DNA from: Candidatus Aminicenantota bacterium
Lineage (GTDB): Bacteria > Acidobacteriota > Aminicenantia > Aminicenantales > Aminicenantaceae
Assembly (NCBI GenBank): GCA_013139435.1
Contig: WTAW01000134.1
Coordinates: 1-15,500, forward strand
Length of the DNA stretch: 15,500 nucleotides
Direction: 5' to 3'
Shown here: positions 7,115 through 14,827 of the stretch, in pieces
How the letters are laid out: each line of letters opens with the position of its first letter
Numbering within the stretch: position 1 is the stretch's first letter
Translations under genes and position numbers: made by a program
Notes under the pieces: generated by a model
Told to the model about the DNA's origin: nothing
Database searches by the model: none
What the model saw: the letters and a program-made list of their open reading frames with translations, nothing else

Positions 7115-8470
7115 TTAAAACCTAAGAGTAAAGGTCGTTTGATAATCCGGTATGGAATGAGCGTTGATCGTTCCCTTATGCAGACGCATGATCTGACGGG
7201 AAAAGCTCAACCCGATTCCTGAACCCCCATCTTTTGTAGAGAAGAAGGGGATGAAAATCTTATCCAGATTCTCTTTGGATATTCCTGGACCGTTGTCTTT
7301 GATTTGGATGAGGATCCTCCCTCTGTCATCAAGGTGTGCGTCAAGATGAATCTGAGGATCCTGCCGCTGGTCGAGAGCCTGGAGGGCGTTCAATAGAAGA
7401 TTGATCAACACCTGTTCAATGAGTTCTGGGTCTGCTGTCATCTCTAGGCTTTTAGGGTCCACTTCTGCTTTGAAGTTTATGCCTTTTCCTTCGATGTTCG
7501 CTTGCATCAGCTTCTCCACCCGATCGAAGAGCTCTTGTAATGGAAAAATTTGAATATTTGGCTGTGGAATGAGCGTCAGGTTCCTGTAGGCATCGACGAA
7601 GTGGAGCAATCCCTGACTTCTTTTTTGAATAGTTTTGATTGCTTGGCGCATGTCATCGAGAGTCTCTTGATAGGATTCAGAGTCTGAAGACAGGCCTGAG
7701 AAATCCTCCCCGATCAGATCGGTCATGGTTGAAGCAAGGGAGGAAATCGGCGTTATGGAATTCATGATTTCATGCGTAAGGACACGAATGAGTTTTTGCC
7801 AGGCCTCGATTTCTGTTTTTTCCAGTTCACTCTGGATATTCTGGATAGAAACCAAGGATATGTCCTGCCCTCCGAGCTTAAATTCCGTAGCGTACAAGGA
7901 CAGGTAGAGGAGCTCCCCGTTGTCATAGACTTTGACCAGAGCTTTTTCCTTCGACCGGAGATTGAGGAGTTTTTCGACAAGGGGCTTACTGAACTCTTCC
8001 AGGCTCTTAACGTTTTTAAGCCTGGGGACTCTGAGAAGCCTTTTGGCGGCGGTGTTGATGAGCTCGACATCCCCATTCCGTTGTAATGCGATGAGTCCCA
8101 CGCCGATGTGTTGAACAACTGTTTGGAGGTAGTGATAATGCTGCTCTTTCTCTGACCGGGCTTTCCTGAAGGCATCGCATACGTCGTTGAATGCTGTCCT
8201 TAACTCAGAGAAAGATTTCCCGCGCCCGTCATCTTTAAAAGTCTGGGAAAAATCTTCGTACTTAATGGTTTCGAAAAATCGGGAGAGATCCCTGTTTGTC
8301 GTTTCAACATAGCGGATCAATGAGTAGATCTGGTAAGCGGACAGAACCGCGGTGATAAACAGAGCAGCAAATAGCTCAGTCCTGAATAACAGGAAGAAAA
8401 ACAGGCACAAAAACAGACTCAGTGTAAGTATCCGAACGGTTATGTTTACCCGAAAACGTCTATAGACCAT
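7115..8470 (-). CDS. Membrane sensor histidine kinase (NtrY/NtrB-like, PAS-containing)
   Basis: This 451-residue kinase autophosphorylates and should pass phosphate to the regulator encoded just upstream. Two closely spaced hydrophobic helices near residues 12-29 and 33-52 form a hairpin with almost no periplasmic loop, so sensing is likely in the membrane or cytoplasm. A HAMP-like linker (about 55-105) leads to a PAS-like domain (about 112-210, HIGVGLIALQRNGDVELINTAA). Then come the H-box with H233 (LTHEIMNSITPISS), N-box N361 (INLLLNALQAL), G1 (DNGPGIS, 392-398), the F-box FIPFFSTK (406-413) and G2 (GGSGIGLS, 415-422). Its ATG overlaps the regulator's end by 11 bp, indicating coupled translation. 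The HEIMN-type H-box fits NtrB/NtrY-class kinases that partner sigma54 activators. The signal is unknown. Confidence 0.9.
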   Translation of the reverse strand: MVYRRFRVNITVRILTLSLFLCLFFFLLFRTELFAALFITAVLSAYQIYSLIRYVETTNRDLSRFFETIKYEDFSQTFKDDGRGKSFSELRTAFNDVCDAFRKARSEKEQHYHYLQTVVQHIGVGLIALQRNGDVELINTAAKRLLRVPRLKNVKSLEEFSKPLVEKLLNLRSKEKALVKVYDNGELLYLSLYATEFKLGGQDISLVSIQNIQSELEKTEIEAWQKLIRVLTHEIMNSITPISSLASTMTDLIGEDFSGLSSDSESYQETLDDMRQAIKTIQKRSQGLLHFVDAYRNLTLIPQPNIQIFPLQELFDRVEKLMQANIEGKGINFKAEVDPKSLEMTADPELIEQVLINLLLNALQALDQRQDPQIHLDAHLDDRGRILIQIKDNGPGISKENLDKIFIPFFSTKDGGSGIGLSFSRQIMRLHKGTINAHSIPDYQTTFTLRF

Positions 8471-9836
8471 ACTTTTCTAACCTGCGATAGAGAGATGTCC
8501 GGGATAGACCCAGTTCTTTGGAGGCTTGGCTGATGTTACCGCCATGTCGGCTTAGAACTCTCCGAATAGTTGCTTTTTCCACTTCTTCAAGATTATACGT
8601 ATCGAACACAAGCCCTTCATCTTTCGATTCCTGGGAAGGAAAGAGAAAATCCGTGGGTTGAAGCACCGTTGTTTCACTCATGATCACAGCTCTTTCGATG
8701 GCGTGTTGAAGTTCTCGGACATTGCCAGGCCAGTGATATTTTTCCAGCTTTTTTACGGTTCCTGCATTCATCCTCTTCTGGGACTTCTGGTATTTTTTAG
8801 AATAGATCTTCAAAAAGTGCTCCATCAGAAGAGAGATATCCTCAGAGCGTTCACGCAATGCTGGTATTTGGATTTCAACGGTGTTGATCCTGTAGAGGAG
8901 ATCCTGCCGGAATTCGTTGGCAGAGACCTTCTCGTGAATGGGCAAATTGGTGGCGCAGATGAGTCGAACATCAACGGGAACGGATTTGTTGGAACCGAGA
9001 CGTGTCACGGTTCGTGTTTCTATGACACCGAGAAGCTTGGCCTGAAGCGTCAGGGGAAGATTGCCGATCTCGTCCAGAAAAAGCGTCCCCCCTGATGCCA
9101 CTTCGAACCGGCCGGCCCTGTTTTCTTTGGCATCGGTGAAGGCGCCTCTGACATGTCCGAACAACTCGCTCTCGAAGAGTGTTTCGCTCAGAGCCCCCAT
9201 ATCCACGGAAATGAAGACCTCTTCTGCCTTTGGGGATTGTCGGTGGAGTGCACGGGCAACAAGCTCTTTGCCTGTTCCATTCTCTCCAAGTATCAGGACG
9301 TTGGCATCTGTTTTTGCGACCTTGCTGATGCTGGTGAAGACATCCTGTATCGCTTTGCTTTTTCCGATAAAGTCATGGAAGGGTTGATCAAGGTCAGCAC
9401 TCAGTTGTTTCTGGCGAGTCCGTAGATTATTCGTTTCAATCCGGGATTGACGAAGGTTCATGGCTGCTGTAAATGTGGCTAAGAATTGTTCGTTCTGCCA
9501 GGGTTTGAGGACAAAATCCGTTGCTCCCTCTTTGATGGCGCGAACAGCCATTCCCACATCGCCAAAGGCTGTGATAAGAACAACAACAGCGAAGGGGTCC
9601 ATTTCCAGGATTTTATCCAGCCAAAAGAAGCCCTCTTGACCACTTGTGGCTCCCTTTGCAAAATTCATATCCAGAAAGATCACATCGTATGTTTCATTTT
9701 TGAGCATTACAGGGATGGAATTGGGTTTATTTTCTGTGTGCACGAGAGCGGCATGTTGTTTAAGGAACAGTCGAGCGGCTTGGAGAATGTCTTCATCGTC
9801 ATCAATGATAAGGATTTTTCCCGTCTTTTTTTTCAT
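8460..9836 (-). CDS. Sigma54-dependent response regulator (NtrC family)
   Basis: This is a 458-residue enhancer-binding activator. The receiver domain (1-125) has the acidic pocket at D12-D14, phosphoacceptor D56 (FLDMNF) and K111 (KPW). The AAA+ domain (about 153-390) has Walker A GENGTGKE (184-191), Walker B LFLDEIG (252-258), and LLYRINTVEI (313-322) with the arginine-finger region. The sigma54-contact loop reads GAFTDA (231-236) instead of the usual GAFTGA. The Fis-type helix-turn-helix is at 430-458 (ISQASKELGLSRTSLYRRLEKYGL region). AAAGGA precedes the ATG by about 8 nt. It is first in a two-gene operon with the kinase and lies opposite the efflux operon. A sigma54 promoter upstream suggests autoregulation. 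The regulator would act at the palindrome near 10071. Confidence 0.93.
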   Translation of the reverse strand: MKKKTGKILIIDDDEDILQAARLFLKQHAALVHTENKPNSIPVMLKNETYDVIFLDMNFAKGATSGQEGFFWLDKILEMDPFAVVVLITAFGDVGMAVRAIKEGATDFVLKPWQNEQFLATFTAAMNLRQSRIETNNLRTRQKQLSADLDQPFHDFIGKSKAIQDVFTSISKVAKTDANVLILGENGTGKELVARALHRQSPKAEEVFISVDMGALSETLFESELFGHVRGAFTDAKENRAGRFEVASGGTLFLDEIGNLPLTLQAKLLGVIETRTVTRLGSNKSVPVDVRLICATNLPIHEKVSANEFRQDLLYRINTVEIQIPALRERSEDISLLMEHFLKIYSKKYQKSQKRMNAGTVKKLEKYHWPGNVRELQHAIERAVIMSETTVLQPTDFLFPSQESKDEGLVFDTYNLEEVEKATIRRVLSRHGGNISQASKELGLSRTSLYRRLEKYGL

Positions 9837-9945
9837 TGGTCTAATCCTTTATAATACGTCATCTTGTTTAAGGTGGCCAAGCATCACCGAAACTGTGAGA
9901 AGGGCTGTACGGGCATGCTTCCGCCTAACATTTCATGACTTTTTA

Positions 9946-9961
9946 TGCAATATACATGCCA
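9946..9961 (-). promoter_or_regulatory. Sigma54 (-24/-12) promoter for the regulator-kinase operon
   Basis: Read on the minus strand, TGGCAT (9961-9956) is followed after five bases by TTGCA (9950-9946). The invariant GG and GC are separated by exactly 10 bases, matching the RpoN consensus. Predicted transcription starts near 9936, giving a leader of about 100 nt to the ATG at 9836. Because the downstream gene is itself a sigma54 activator, this implies positive autoregulation. Confidence 0.72.
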
Positions 9962-9962
9962 G

Positions 9963-9981
9963 GTGTCCGCTTTTGGAACAC
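9963..9981. promoter_or_regulatory. Imperfect operator-like inverted repeat next to the minus-strand -24 element
   Basis: GTGTCCG (9963-9969) and GGAACAC (9975-9981) form an imperfect inverted repeat. It resembles the perfect palindrome at 10071-10088 but has a spacer one base longer. It lies 1 bp beyond the -24 box of the minus-strand promoter. If bound, it could be a weak activator site or could limit polymerase access. This is inferred from similarity only. Confidence 0.35.
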
Positions 9982-10006
9982 TTGTAGTCAATTTAGCGGG
10001 GGAATT

Positions 10007-10016
10007 ACACGTGTTC
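10007..10016. promoter_or_regulatory. GTGTTC half-site with ACACGTGT palindrome
   Basis: ACACGTGT (10007-10014) overlaps GTGTTC (10011-10016), the same half-site that builds the perfect palindrome 60 bp further on. It could be an additional regulator contact within the divergent control region. The evidence is a short match only. Confidence 0.25.
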
Positions 10017-10070
10017 ATAGAATATTAAGTCATTTTTTACTCAAATCTCCCCACACTGCCCAAGAGGGGA

Positions 10071-10088
10071 GTGTTCGGTATCGAACAC
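10071..10088. promoter_or_regulatory. Perfect 18-bp operator palindrome, candidate enhancer site of the sigma54 regulator
   Basis: GTGTTCG (10071-10077) and CGAACAC (10082-10088) are perfect 7-base inverted arms around GTAT. The size and symmetry fit a Fis-type helix-turn-helix dimer site. Its centre lies about 110 bp upstream of the predicted start of the efflux operon and about 143 bp upstream of the predicted start of the regulator operon. Both are normal distances for NtrC-type enhancers. It is therefore the best candidate for the shared activating site. Confidence 0.6.
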
Positions 10089-10163
10089 CTTCTGTTATAC
10101 CAGCGTACACTTTTTTTTGCAATCCCCGACAACCTTTGCTCTGTATACTCCGTCAGATGAATG

Positions 10164-10179
10164 TGGCATAATAATTGCA
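10164..10179 (+). promoter_or_regulatory. Sigma54 (-24/-12) promoter for the efflux operon
   Basis: TGGCAT (10164-10169), five bases, then TTGCA (10175-10179) give the invariant GG and GC exactly 10 bases apart. The boxes are identical to those of the divergent promoter. Transcription is predicted near 10190, leaving a leader of about 90 nt before the membrane-fusion gene at 10281. Confidence 0.75.
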
Positions 10180-10280
10180 AAAAGATGAACCGATGAATCG
10201 TTTTGAGCAGGAGATGACGTGCAGATAATATTTTTTCTAGTTCTAAAGAGGAAGTACTCATCCGAATCGGGAGAATAAAA

Positions 10281-11540
10281 ATGGGAATGGACCGTACGAT
10301 AGAGAAGAAAAAGTGGCCTCCAAAAAGAATTGCTTCTTATTCAGCTGTGGCAATATTTGTTTTATTCGTTATCTATGTGTTTGTTTTTCAGTTCAGCAAA
10401 TCGTCCTTAAACGTTAGAAAAGAACGAATCACGATATCCGAGGTCACAAAAGGAGCTTTCCAGGAGTTTATTCCTGTCATCGGGGAAGTTATGCCTATTG
10501 AGACTTACCATCTCGACGCTGTGGAAGGTGTAAGAGTAGAGGAGATCTACATAGAAGCGGGTTCCGTGGTGAAGCAAGGAGATAAGATCCTGAGTTTAGG
10601 CAATACGAACCTTCTCCTGGACATCATGTGGCGAGAGGCCGAGCTCTTCCAACAGAGCAATAACCTTCGGAATACCCGCCTTCAAATGGAACAATACCGC
10701 CTCCAGCTTAGCCAGGAATTGGCGAGTATCGATAATCAACTCCAGCAACAGAAACGCACCTATGAAAGATATCAAGAACTGATGAAGGACAACCTGATCT
10801 CTCAGCATGAGTTTGATCTGGCAAAAGACCAATACGAATATTTGGTGAAACGGCGAGAACTGATTATCGAGAGTCAAACAAACGAACTGAAATTCAGGCA
10901 GTCACAGATCGAAGCATTGGAATCTTCACTCCGACGTATGCAGGACAATCTTGAAGTCGTTAAACAGAAACAAGAGAACCTGACCATCAGAGCGCCTATT
11001 TCGGGCCACCTTACAGCTTTGGATGCAGAGATCGGACAATCCAAGGCTCCAGGGTTGCGCATTGGTCAAATCGATGTCATGGATGCTTTCAGAGTCAGGG
11101 TTCCTGTGGATGAACACTACATTGCACGTGTAGAGCAGGGAAGAGGGGGGACTTTTGATTTTGCAGGCAATACCTATAACCTTATTGTCGATAGAGTCTA
11201 CCTTGAGGTCGTCGATGGAAGGTTCGAGATAGACATGCTTTTTCCTGAGGAAGTGCCCCAAGGTATTAGACGAGGCATGTCGCTGCATATCCGCCTTGAG
11301 ATGGGAGATATCTCAGATGATGCCATCATGCTGGCAAAGGGTGGATTTTTCCAGACTACAGGGGGAAATTGGGTCTATGTGCTAGATAATTCCGAAAAAA
11401 TTGCAACAAAAAGACCCATCAGATTGGGCATGTCCAATGCATACGTCCACGAAATCCTCGAAGGCCTTCAGCCGGGCGAAAAGGTGATCACATCATCGTA
11501 TGAAAGCTTTGGTAATCACGAAAGATTGGTCCTGAAGTAG
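10281..11540 (+). CDS. HlyD/MacA-family membrane-fusion (periplasmic adaptor) protein
   Basis: This 419-residue adaptor would link an inner-membrane transporter to an outer-membrane channel. A short basic cytoplasmic start (residues 1-16) precedes one transmembrane helix (about 18-38). The first half of a biotinyl-lipoyl-like domain lies near 78-108 (V-EEIYIEAGSVVKQGDKIL), followed by a long Gln/Glu/Leu-rich coiled coil (about 115-232). The returning lipoyl half is at 234-262 (LTIRAPISGHLTALDAEIGQ). Beta-barrel and membrane-proximal domains then run to the end (GLQPGEKVITSSYESF). GGGAG lies 7 nt before the ATG. It is the first gene after the sigma54 promoter and is followed by two ATPases and a TolC-like protein. 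MacA-like by context; the substrate is unknown. Confidence 0.9.
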   Translation: MGMDRTIEKKKWPPKRIASYSAVAIFVLFVIYVFVFQFSKSSLNVRKERITISEVTKGAFQEFIPVIGEVMPIETYHLDAVEGVRVEEIYIEAGSVVKQGDKILSLGNTNLLLDIMWREAELFQQSNNLRNTRLQMEQYRLQLSQELASIDNQLQQQKRTYERYQELMKDNLISQHEFDLAKDQYEYLVKRRELIIESQTNELKFRQSQIEALESSLRRMQDNLEVVKQKQENLTIRAPISGHLTALDAEIGQSKAPGLRIGQIDVMDAFRVRVPVDEHYIARVEQGRGGTFDFAGNTYNLIVDRVYLEVVDGRFEIDMLFPEEVPQGIRRGMSLHIRLEMGDISDDAIMLAKGGFFQTTGGNWVYVLDNSEKIATKRPIRLGMSNAYVHEILEGLQPGEKVITSSYESFGNHERLVLK

Positions 11541-11592
11541 GGAATTACGTGAATGATTTATACATATTCTAATAAATTATGTTTCAGTCGAA

Positions 11593-11612
11593 GGCCAGTT
11601 ATCACTCTGGCC
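11593..11612. promoter_or_regulatory. Intercistronic hairpin between adaptor and first ATPase genes
   Basis: GGCCAG and CTGGCC form a perfect 6-bp stem around an 8-nt loop. GAA and TTC can extend it past a two-base bulge. There is no following T-run, so it is not a standard terminator. It sits 9 bp ahead of the AGGAGG ribosome binding site. It may be an mRNA processing or stability element that adjusts ATPase relative to adaptor output. Confidence 0.4.
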
Positions 11613-11632
11613 GCTTCTGATAGGAGGAAAGT

Positions 11633-12322
11633 ATGATAAAAACCAAAGATCTCACCAAGATCTACACCACAGAAGAAGTAGAAACAACCGCTCTGAACAA
11701 CATCAATCTGGAAGTGAAAGAAGGAGAGTACGTAGCTATTATGGGACCCTCTGGATGCGGAAAGTCAACGTTGTTGAACGTGCTGGGCATGATCGACCAG
11801 CCCTCGAATGGAGACTATTTCTTTTTTGATGAGGAAGTTTCTAGGTATTCGGAAAGACAGAGGGCGAACCTGAGAAAAAACAACATCGGTTTCATCTTCC
11901 AAAGCTTTAATCTCATCGATGAGCTAACCGTTTACGAGAATGTTGAGCTTCCCCTTCTCTATCTTGGTTATTCTGCTGCCGAGAGGAAAAAGAGAGTCTC
12001 CGAGTGCCTCGAACAGATGGAAATCATGGCGCGGAAGAATCATTTTCCCCAGCAACTCTCAGGGGGTCAGCAGCAACGCGTCGCTGTCGCCCGTGCAGTT
12101 GTGGCTCATCCGAAGCTCATCCTGGCAGACGAGCCCACCGGTAATCTCGATTCAGCGCACGGCGAAGAAGTGATGAAGATGTTGGGTGAGTTGCACGAAC
12201 AGGGTACGACGATCATCATGGTCACTCACTCACCCGCCTACGCAGAATACAGCCATCGCATCATTCACCTGTTTGATGGCCATGTTGTTTCTGAGAATAT
12301 CCAGAAGGGATTCAAGATCTAG
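11633..12322 (+). CDS. MacB/LolD-type ABC transporter ATPase (first of two)
   Basis: This is a stand-alone nucleotide-binding subunit of 229 residues, the usual size for LolD/MacB-type ATPases. Walker A is GPSGCGKST (38-46), the Q-loop is at Q90 (GFIFQSFNLIDELTVYEN), the signature is LSGGQQQRVA (142-151), Walker B is LILADEP (162-168) and the H-loop is H199 (MVTHS). The D-loop reads NLDS (171-174). No transmembrane part is fused, unlike true MacB. The FNL-IDELTVYEN segment after the Q-loop is typical of ATPases that drive FtsX/MacB-type mechanotransmission permeases. A perfect AGGAGG is 5 nt before the ATG. It is cotranscribed with the adaptor upstream and a second, similar ATPase downstream. 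No permease gene is in the window. Confidence 0.92.
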   Translation: MIKTKDLTKIYTTEEVETTALNNINLEVKEGEYVAIMGPSGCGKSTLLNVLGMIDQPSNGDYFFFDEEVSRYSERQRANLRKNNIGFIFQSFNLIDELTVYENVELPLLYLGYSAAERKKRVSECLEQMEIMARKNHFPQQLSGGQQQRVAVARAVVAHPKLILADEPTGNLDSAHGEEVMKMLGELHEQGTTIIMVTHSPAYAEYSHRIIHLFDGHVVSENIQKGFKI

Positions 12323-12433
12323 CTGTATTCGTAGAGAACAAGGCACGAAGCGTCAGGCCAAAGATCTGAACAGCTTTAGGGTTGAAGTTAGTGGGTAGTG
12401 ATGTGATGTGTTTTGTCAGAGAGGGAGACACAT

Positions 12434-13096
12434 ATGATTAAATTGAGAGATATCACCAAATTCTATTCCACGGGTTTTATTAAAACATATGTCCTGCGGA
12501 ATATCGATCTTGATGTGGAAGAGGGGGAGTTCCTGACGATCATGGGGCCCTCTGGAGCGGGAAAATCCACTCTGCTCTATATCCTTGGGATGTTGGATTC
12601 TCCGTCCAGTGGAGAATACTCTTTCTATGACAGAGAGGTTCGCAAACTGAGCGAGAGGCAGCGTTCGGATATCCACAAGAACCATATAGGTTTTGTATTC
12701 CAGGCTTACCACTTGATCGATGAGCTCACTGTCTATGAAAATCTCGAAACACCGCTTCTCTATAAAAAAGTCAAAGGCTCTGAGAGGAAGGGATTGGTCT
12801 GTGACGCCCTTGATAAGTTTGGGATCGTCGCAAAAAAAGATCTCTTCCCCAATCAATTATCAGGAGGCCAGCAGCAGAGAGTTGCTGTGGCTAGAGCCAT
12901 CATCACGAATCCAAAACTCATTCTGGCTGATGAACCCACAGGAAACCTGAATAGTGCTGAAGGAAAAGACATTATGGACATGTTCAAGGAATTGAATAAT
13001 AGCGGTACGACAATCATTCAGGTGACGCATTCAGAGCTGAATGCGTCTTACGGCCGGAGAACTATAAATCTTTTGGATGGGTGGATCCAGAAATAA
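12434..13096 (+). CDS. MacB/LolD-type ABC transporter ATPase (second of two)
   Basis: This is a second stand-alone ATPase, 220 residues from the ATG at 12434. That start is preferred to an in-frame TTG at 12413 because GAGGGAG lies 6 nt before it and the product then aligns from M-I-K with its neighbour. The two ATPases align without gaps through all motifs: Walker A GPSGAGKST (38-46), Q90, LSGGQQQRVA (142-151), LILADEP (162-168) and H199. One difference is in the D-loop, where NLDS becomes NLNS (N173). The last C-terminal residues of the first ATPase have no counterpart here. A 111-bp spacer separates the pair, an unusually large gap for this operon. The two may form a heterodimer or serve two different permeases. 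It is followed by the TolC-like gene. Confidence 0.92.
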   Translation: MIKLRDITKFYSTGFIKTYVLRNIDLDVEEGEFLTIMGPSGAGKSTLLYILGMLDSPSSGEYSFYDREVRKLSERQRSDIHKNHIGFVFQAYHLIDELTVYENLETPLLYKKVKGSERKGLVCDALDKFGIVAKKDLFPNQLSGGQQQRVAVARAIITNPKLILADEPTGNLNSAEGKDIMDMFKELNNSGTTIIQVTHSELNASYGRRTINLLDGWIQK

Positions 13097-13170
13097 TTCA
13101 GTCCAAATTTTCTCATGTCAAAGCCTCAGAGTGCGTTTATCTGAATCCCCTCCAAAAAGGAGAGCGAATC

Positions 13171-14742
13171 ATGAAAAAAACAATGATGTGTGTTCTGATC
13201 ATAATATTGATGGCCACTGGATTGGCGGGACAGGAAAAGGAGATCCCGCTATCCCTTTCAGAATGTCTGGAAATTGCTTTGAGAAACAACCTGAATGTGG
13301 CTGTGGAAGTCCTGAATCCAGAGCTTTCCAATCTTTCAGTTTCTAGAGCCCAGGAGAAATTTATGCCTCAATTCTCATTCGGTTTTGGGAATCAGCGCAC
13401 GGATACGCCCTCCTATTCATGGCTAGATGCAATAGGGTCGGTCACTGCCTCATATTTAGACTATCAAGCACAGTTTCTGCAGGAGATCCCGACCGGCGGC
13501 AGGTTTAACATCTCTCTTTACTCCTACAAAAGCGATACCACTGCAAAATTCCAGACGATCAATCCTCGTTATGGAAGCCGTCTATCCTTCAATTTTACAC
13601 AACCTCTTTTAAAAAATTTTGGTTTTAAAAACAGCAAGAAGGAGATCATTGTCGCCAAGAACAACGTAGAGATTTCGGATGCCAGGTTTCAGACGGTTTT
13701 AATGGATACTGTGTACAATGTCGAACAAGCCTACTTGTATCTGGCTTATTCCATTGCCAATCTCGATGTGATAGAGCAGTCCTTAAAATTGGCTCAGGAC
13801 TTGCTAGCGAAAAACAGGAGAGAGGTGGAAGTGGGTACGCTGGCTCCAATTGAGGTTCTAACGGCCCAAGCAGAAGTCGCCACACATGAGGCAGATATCC
13901 TCCAGGCTGAGGTCCAGGTCCAGAACTACGAAGACCGGCTCAAAACTCTCATTAACCTTGAAGAGGAACAAGAGGATATCACTGGCAAGATCATTCCCAC
14001 GGATAGACCTACTTACGCAGAGTATAAGATCACTGTTGATGAAGCCCTGCGGATCGGAATGGAAAACCGGCCGGACTTGAGGGAATTGCGATGGGACCTC
14101 GAGAACAAGGACCTCGAAGTCAGTTATACCAGGAACCAACTGCTTCCTGATCTTTCATTGAACGCCGCTTACTGGAGTCCTGCAGTCTCCGGAAGTCGGA
14201 TTTTTTACGAAGATGACAATCCTCTCTCTGAGAACGTCATCAGTATAGCGCCAGGTAATGCGTCAGATGCTCTCAAAGATGCCTTCGGATTCAAGTATAA
14301 CAATTGGTACGTGGGATTGACGCTTACTGTCCCGACGAATTCATTGTTTTCGCGGGCGGAACATGCCCAGGCGCGGGTCAATCTTGAGAAAGCTCAGTTG
14401 ACTTTAAAGAGTGCAAAGCAACGGATATTTCTCGAGATCAGGAATGCAGTACGTCTCGTAGAAACCAATTTCAAACGGATTGCAGCCTACCGTGTAGCCA
14501 AAGACCTGGCTGAAAAAAAACTGGATGCAGAGGACAAAAAGCTGAAAGTCGGATTGACCACGAATTACATCGTCCTCCAACACCAGCGGGATTTGGCGAC
14601 AGCCCGCAGCAATGAATTACGATCCATTGCTGAGTACGTCCTTGCCCAGGCTGCATTAGAAAAAGCCATGGGTGTTTCACTGGAAAACAAGAACATCCGC
14701 TTTCGTCAATTTACTCCTGGCGATAGGTCCCTCCCTCACTGA
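13171..14742 (+). CDS. TolC-family outer-membrane efflux protein
   Basis: This 523-residue outer-membrane channel would complete a three-part export machine. I chose the ATG at 13171 because AAGGAG is 8 nt upstream and the product starts with a signal peptide (M-K-K, hydrophobic core, cleavage near A19). The in-frame ATG at 13081 would overlap the ATPase gene and bury the signal. The protein shows the TolC internal duplication. LSLSECLEIALRNNLNV (27-43) is echoed by ITVDEALRIGMENRPDL (287-303), and VGTLAPIEVLTAQAEVA (221-237) by VGLTTNYIVLQHQRDLA (460-476). Long alpha-helical coiled-coil stretches and a Gln-Pro-Leu-Leu strand (144-147) also fit. It is the last gene of the sigma54-controlled operon. 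Confidence 0.92.
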   Translation: MKKTMMCVLIIILMATGLAGQEKEIPLSLSECLEIALRNNLNVAVEVLNPELSNLSVSRAQEKFMPQFSFGFGNQRTDTPSYSWLDAIGSVTASYLDYQAQFLQEIPTGGRFNISLYSYKSDTTAKFQTINPRYGSRLSFNFTQPLLKNFGFKNSKKEIIVAKNNVEISDARFQTVLMDTVYNVEQAYLYLAYSIANLDVIEQSLKLAQDLLAKNRREVEVGTLAPIEVLTAQAEVATHEADILQAEVQVQNYEDRLKTLINLEEEQEDITGKIIPTDRPTYAEYKITVDEALRIGMENRPDLRELRWDLENKDLEVSYTRNQLLPDLSLNAAYWSPAVSGSRIFYEDDNPLSENVISIAPGNASDALKDAFGFKYNNWYVGLTLTVPTNSLFSRAEHAQARVNLEKAQLTLKSAKQRIFLEIRNAVRLVETNFKRIAAYRVAKDLAEKKLDAEDKKLKVGLTTNYIVLQHQRDLATARSNELRSIAEYVLAQAALEKAMGVSLENKNIRFRQFTPGDRSLPH

Positions 14743-14827
14743 GAGCATAATTTTAAAAACACTGCTCATCATCAGATTTAAGGAAAAATTCATCTCAATT
14801 TTGCATAAAACGTGAGAGATAAATCTA

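Noticed and set aside
8599..8609. GTATCGAACAC inside the regulator gene, identical to part of the operator palindrome.
   Set aside because: It lacks the second arm and lies in conserved coding sequence; most likely chance.
10193..10228. Short leader reading frame ahead of the efflux operon.
   Set aside because: Only 11 codons, no run of a single amino acid and no attenuator structure seen.
12413..12433. TTG start for the second ATPase.
   Set aside because: The ATG at 12434 has a well-placed ribosome binding site and aligns exactly with the start of the paralogue.
13081..13170. Extended start of the TolC-like gene at an in-frame ATG at 13081.
   Set aside because: It overlaps the ATPase gene and would bury a clear signal peptide; the ATG at 13171 has a good ribosome binding site.
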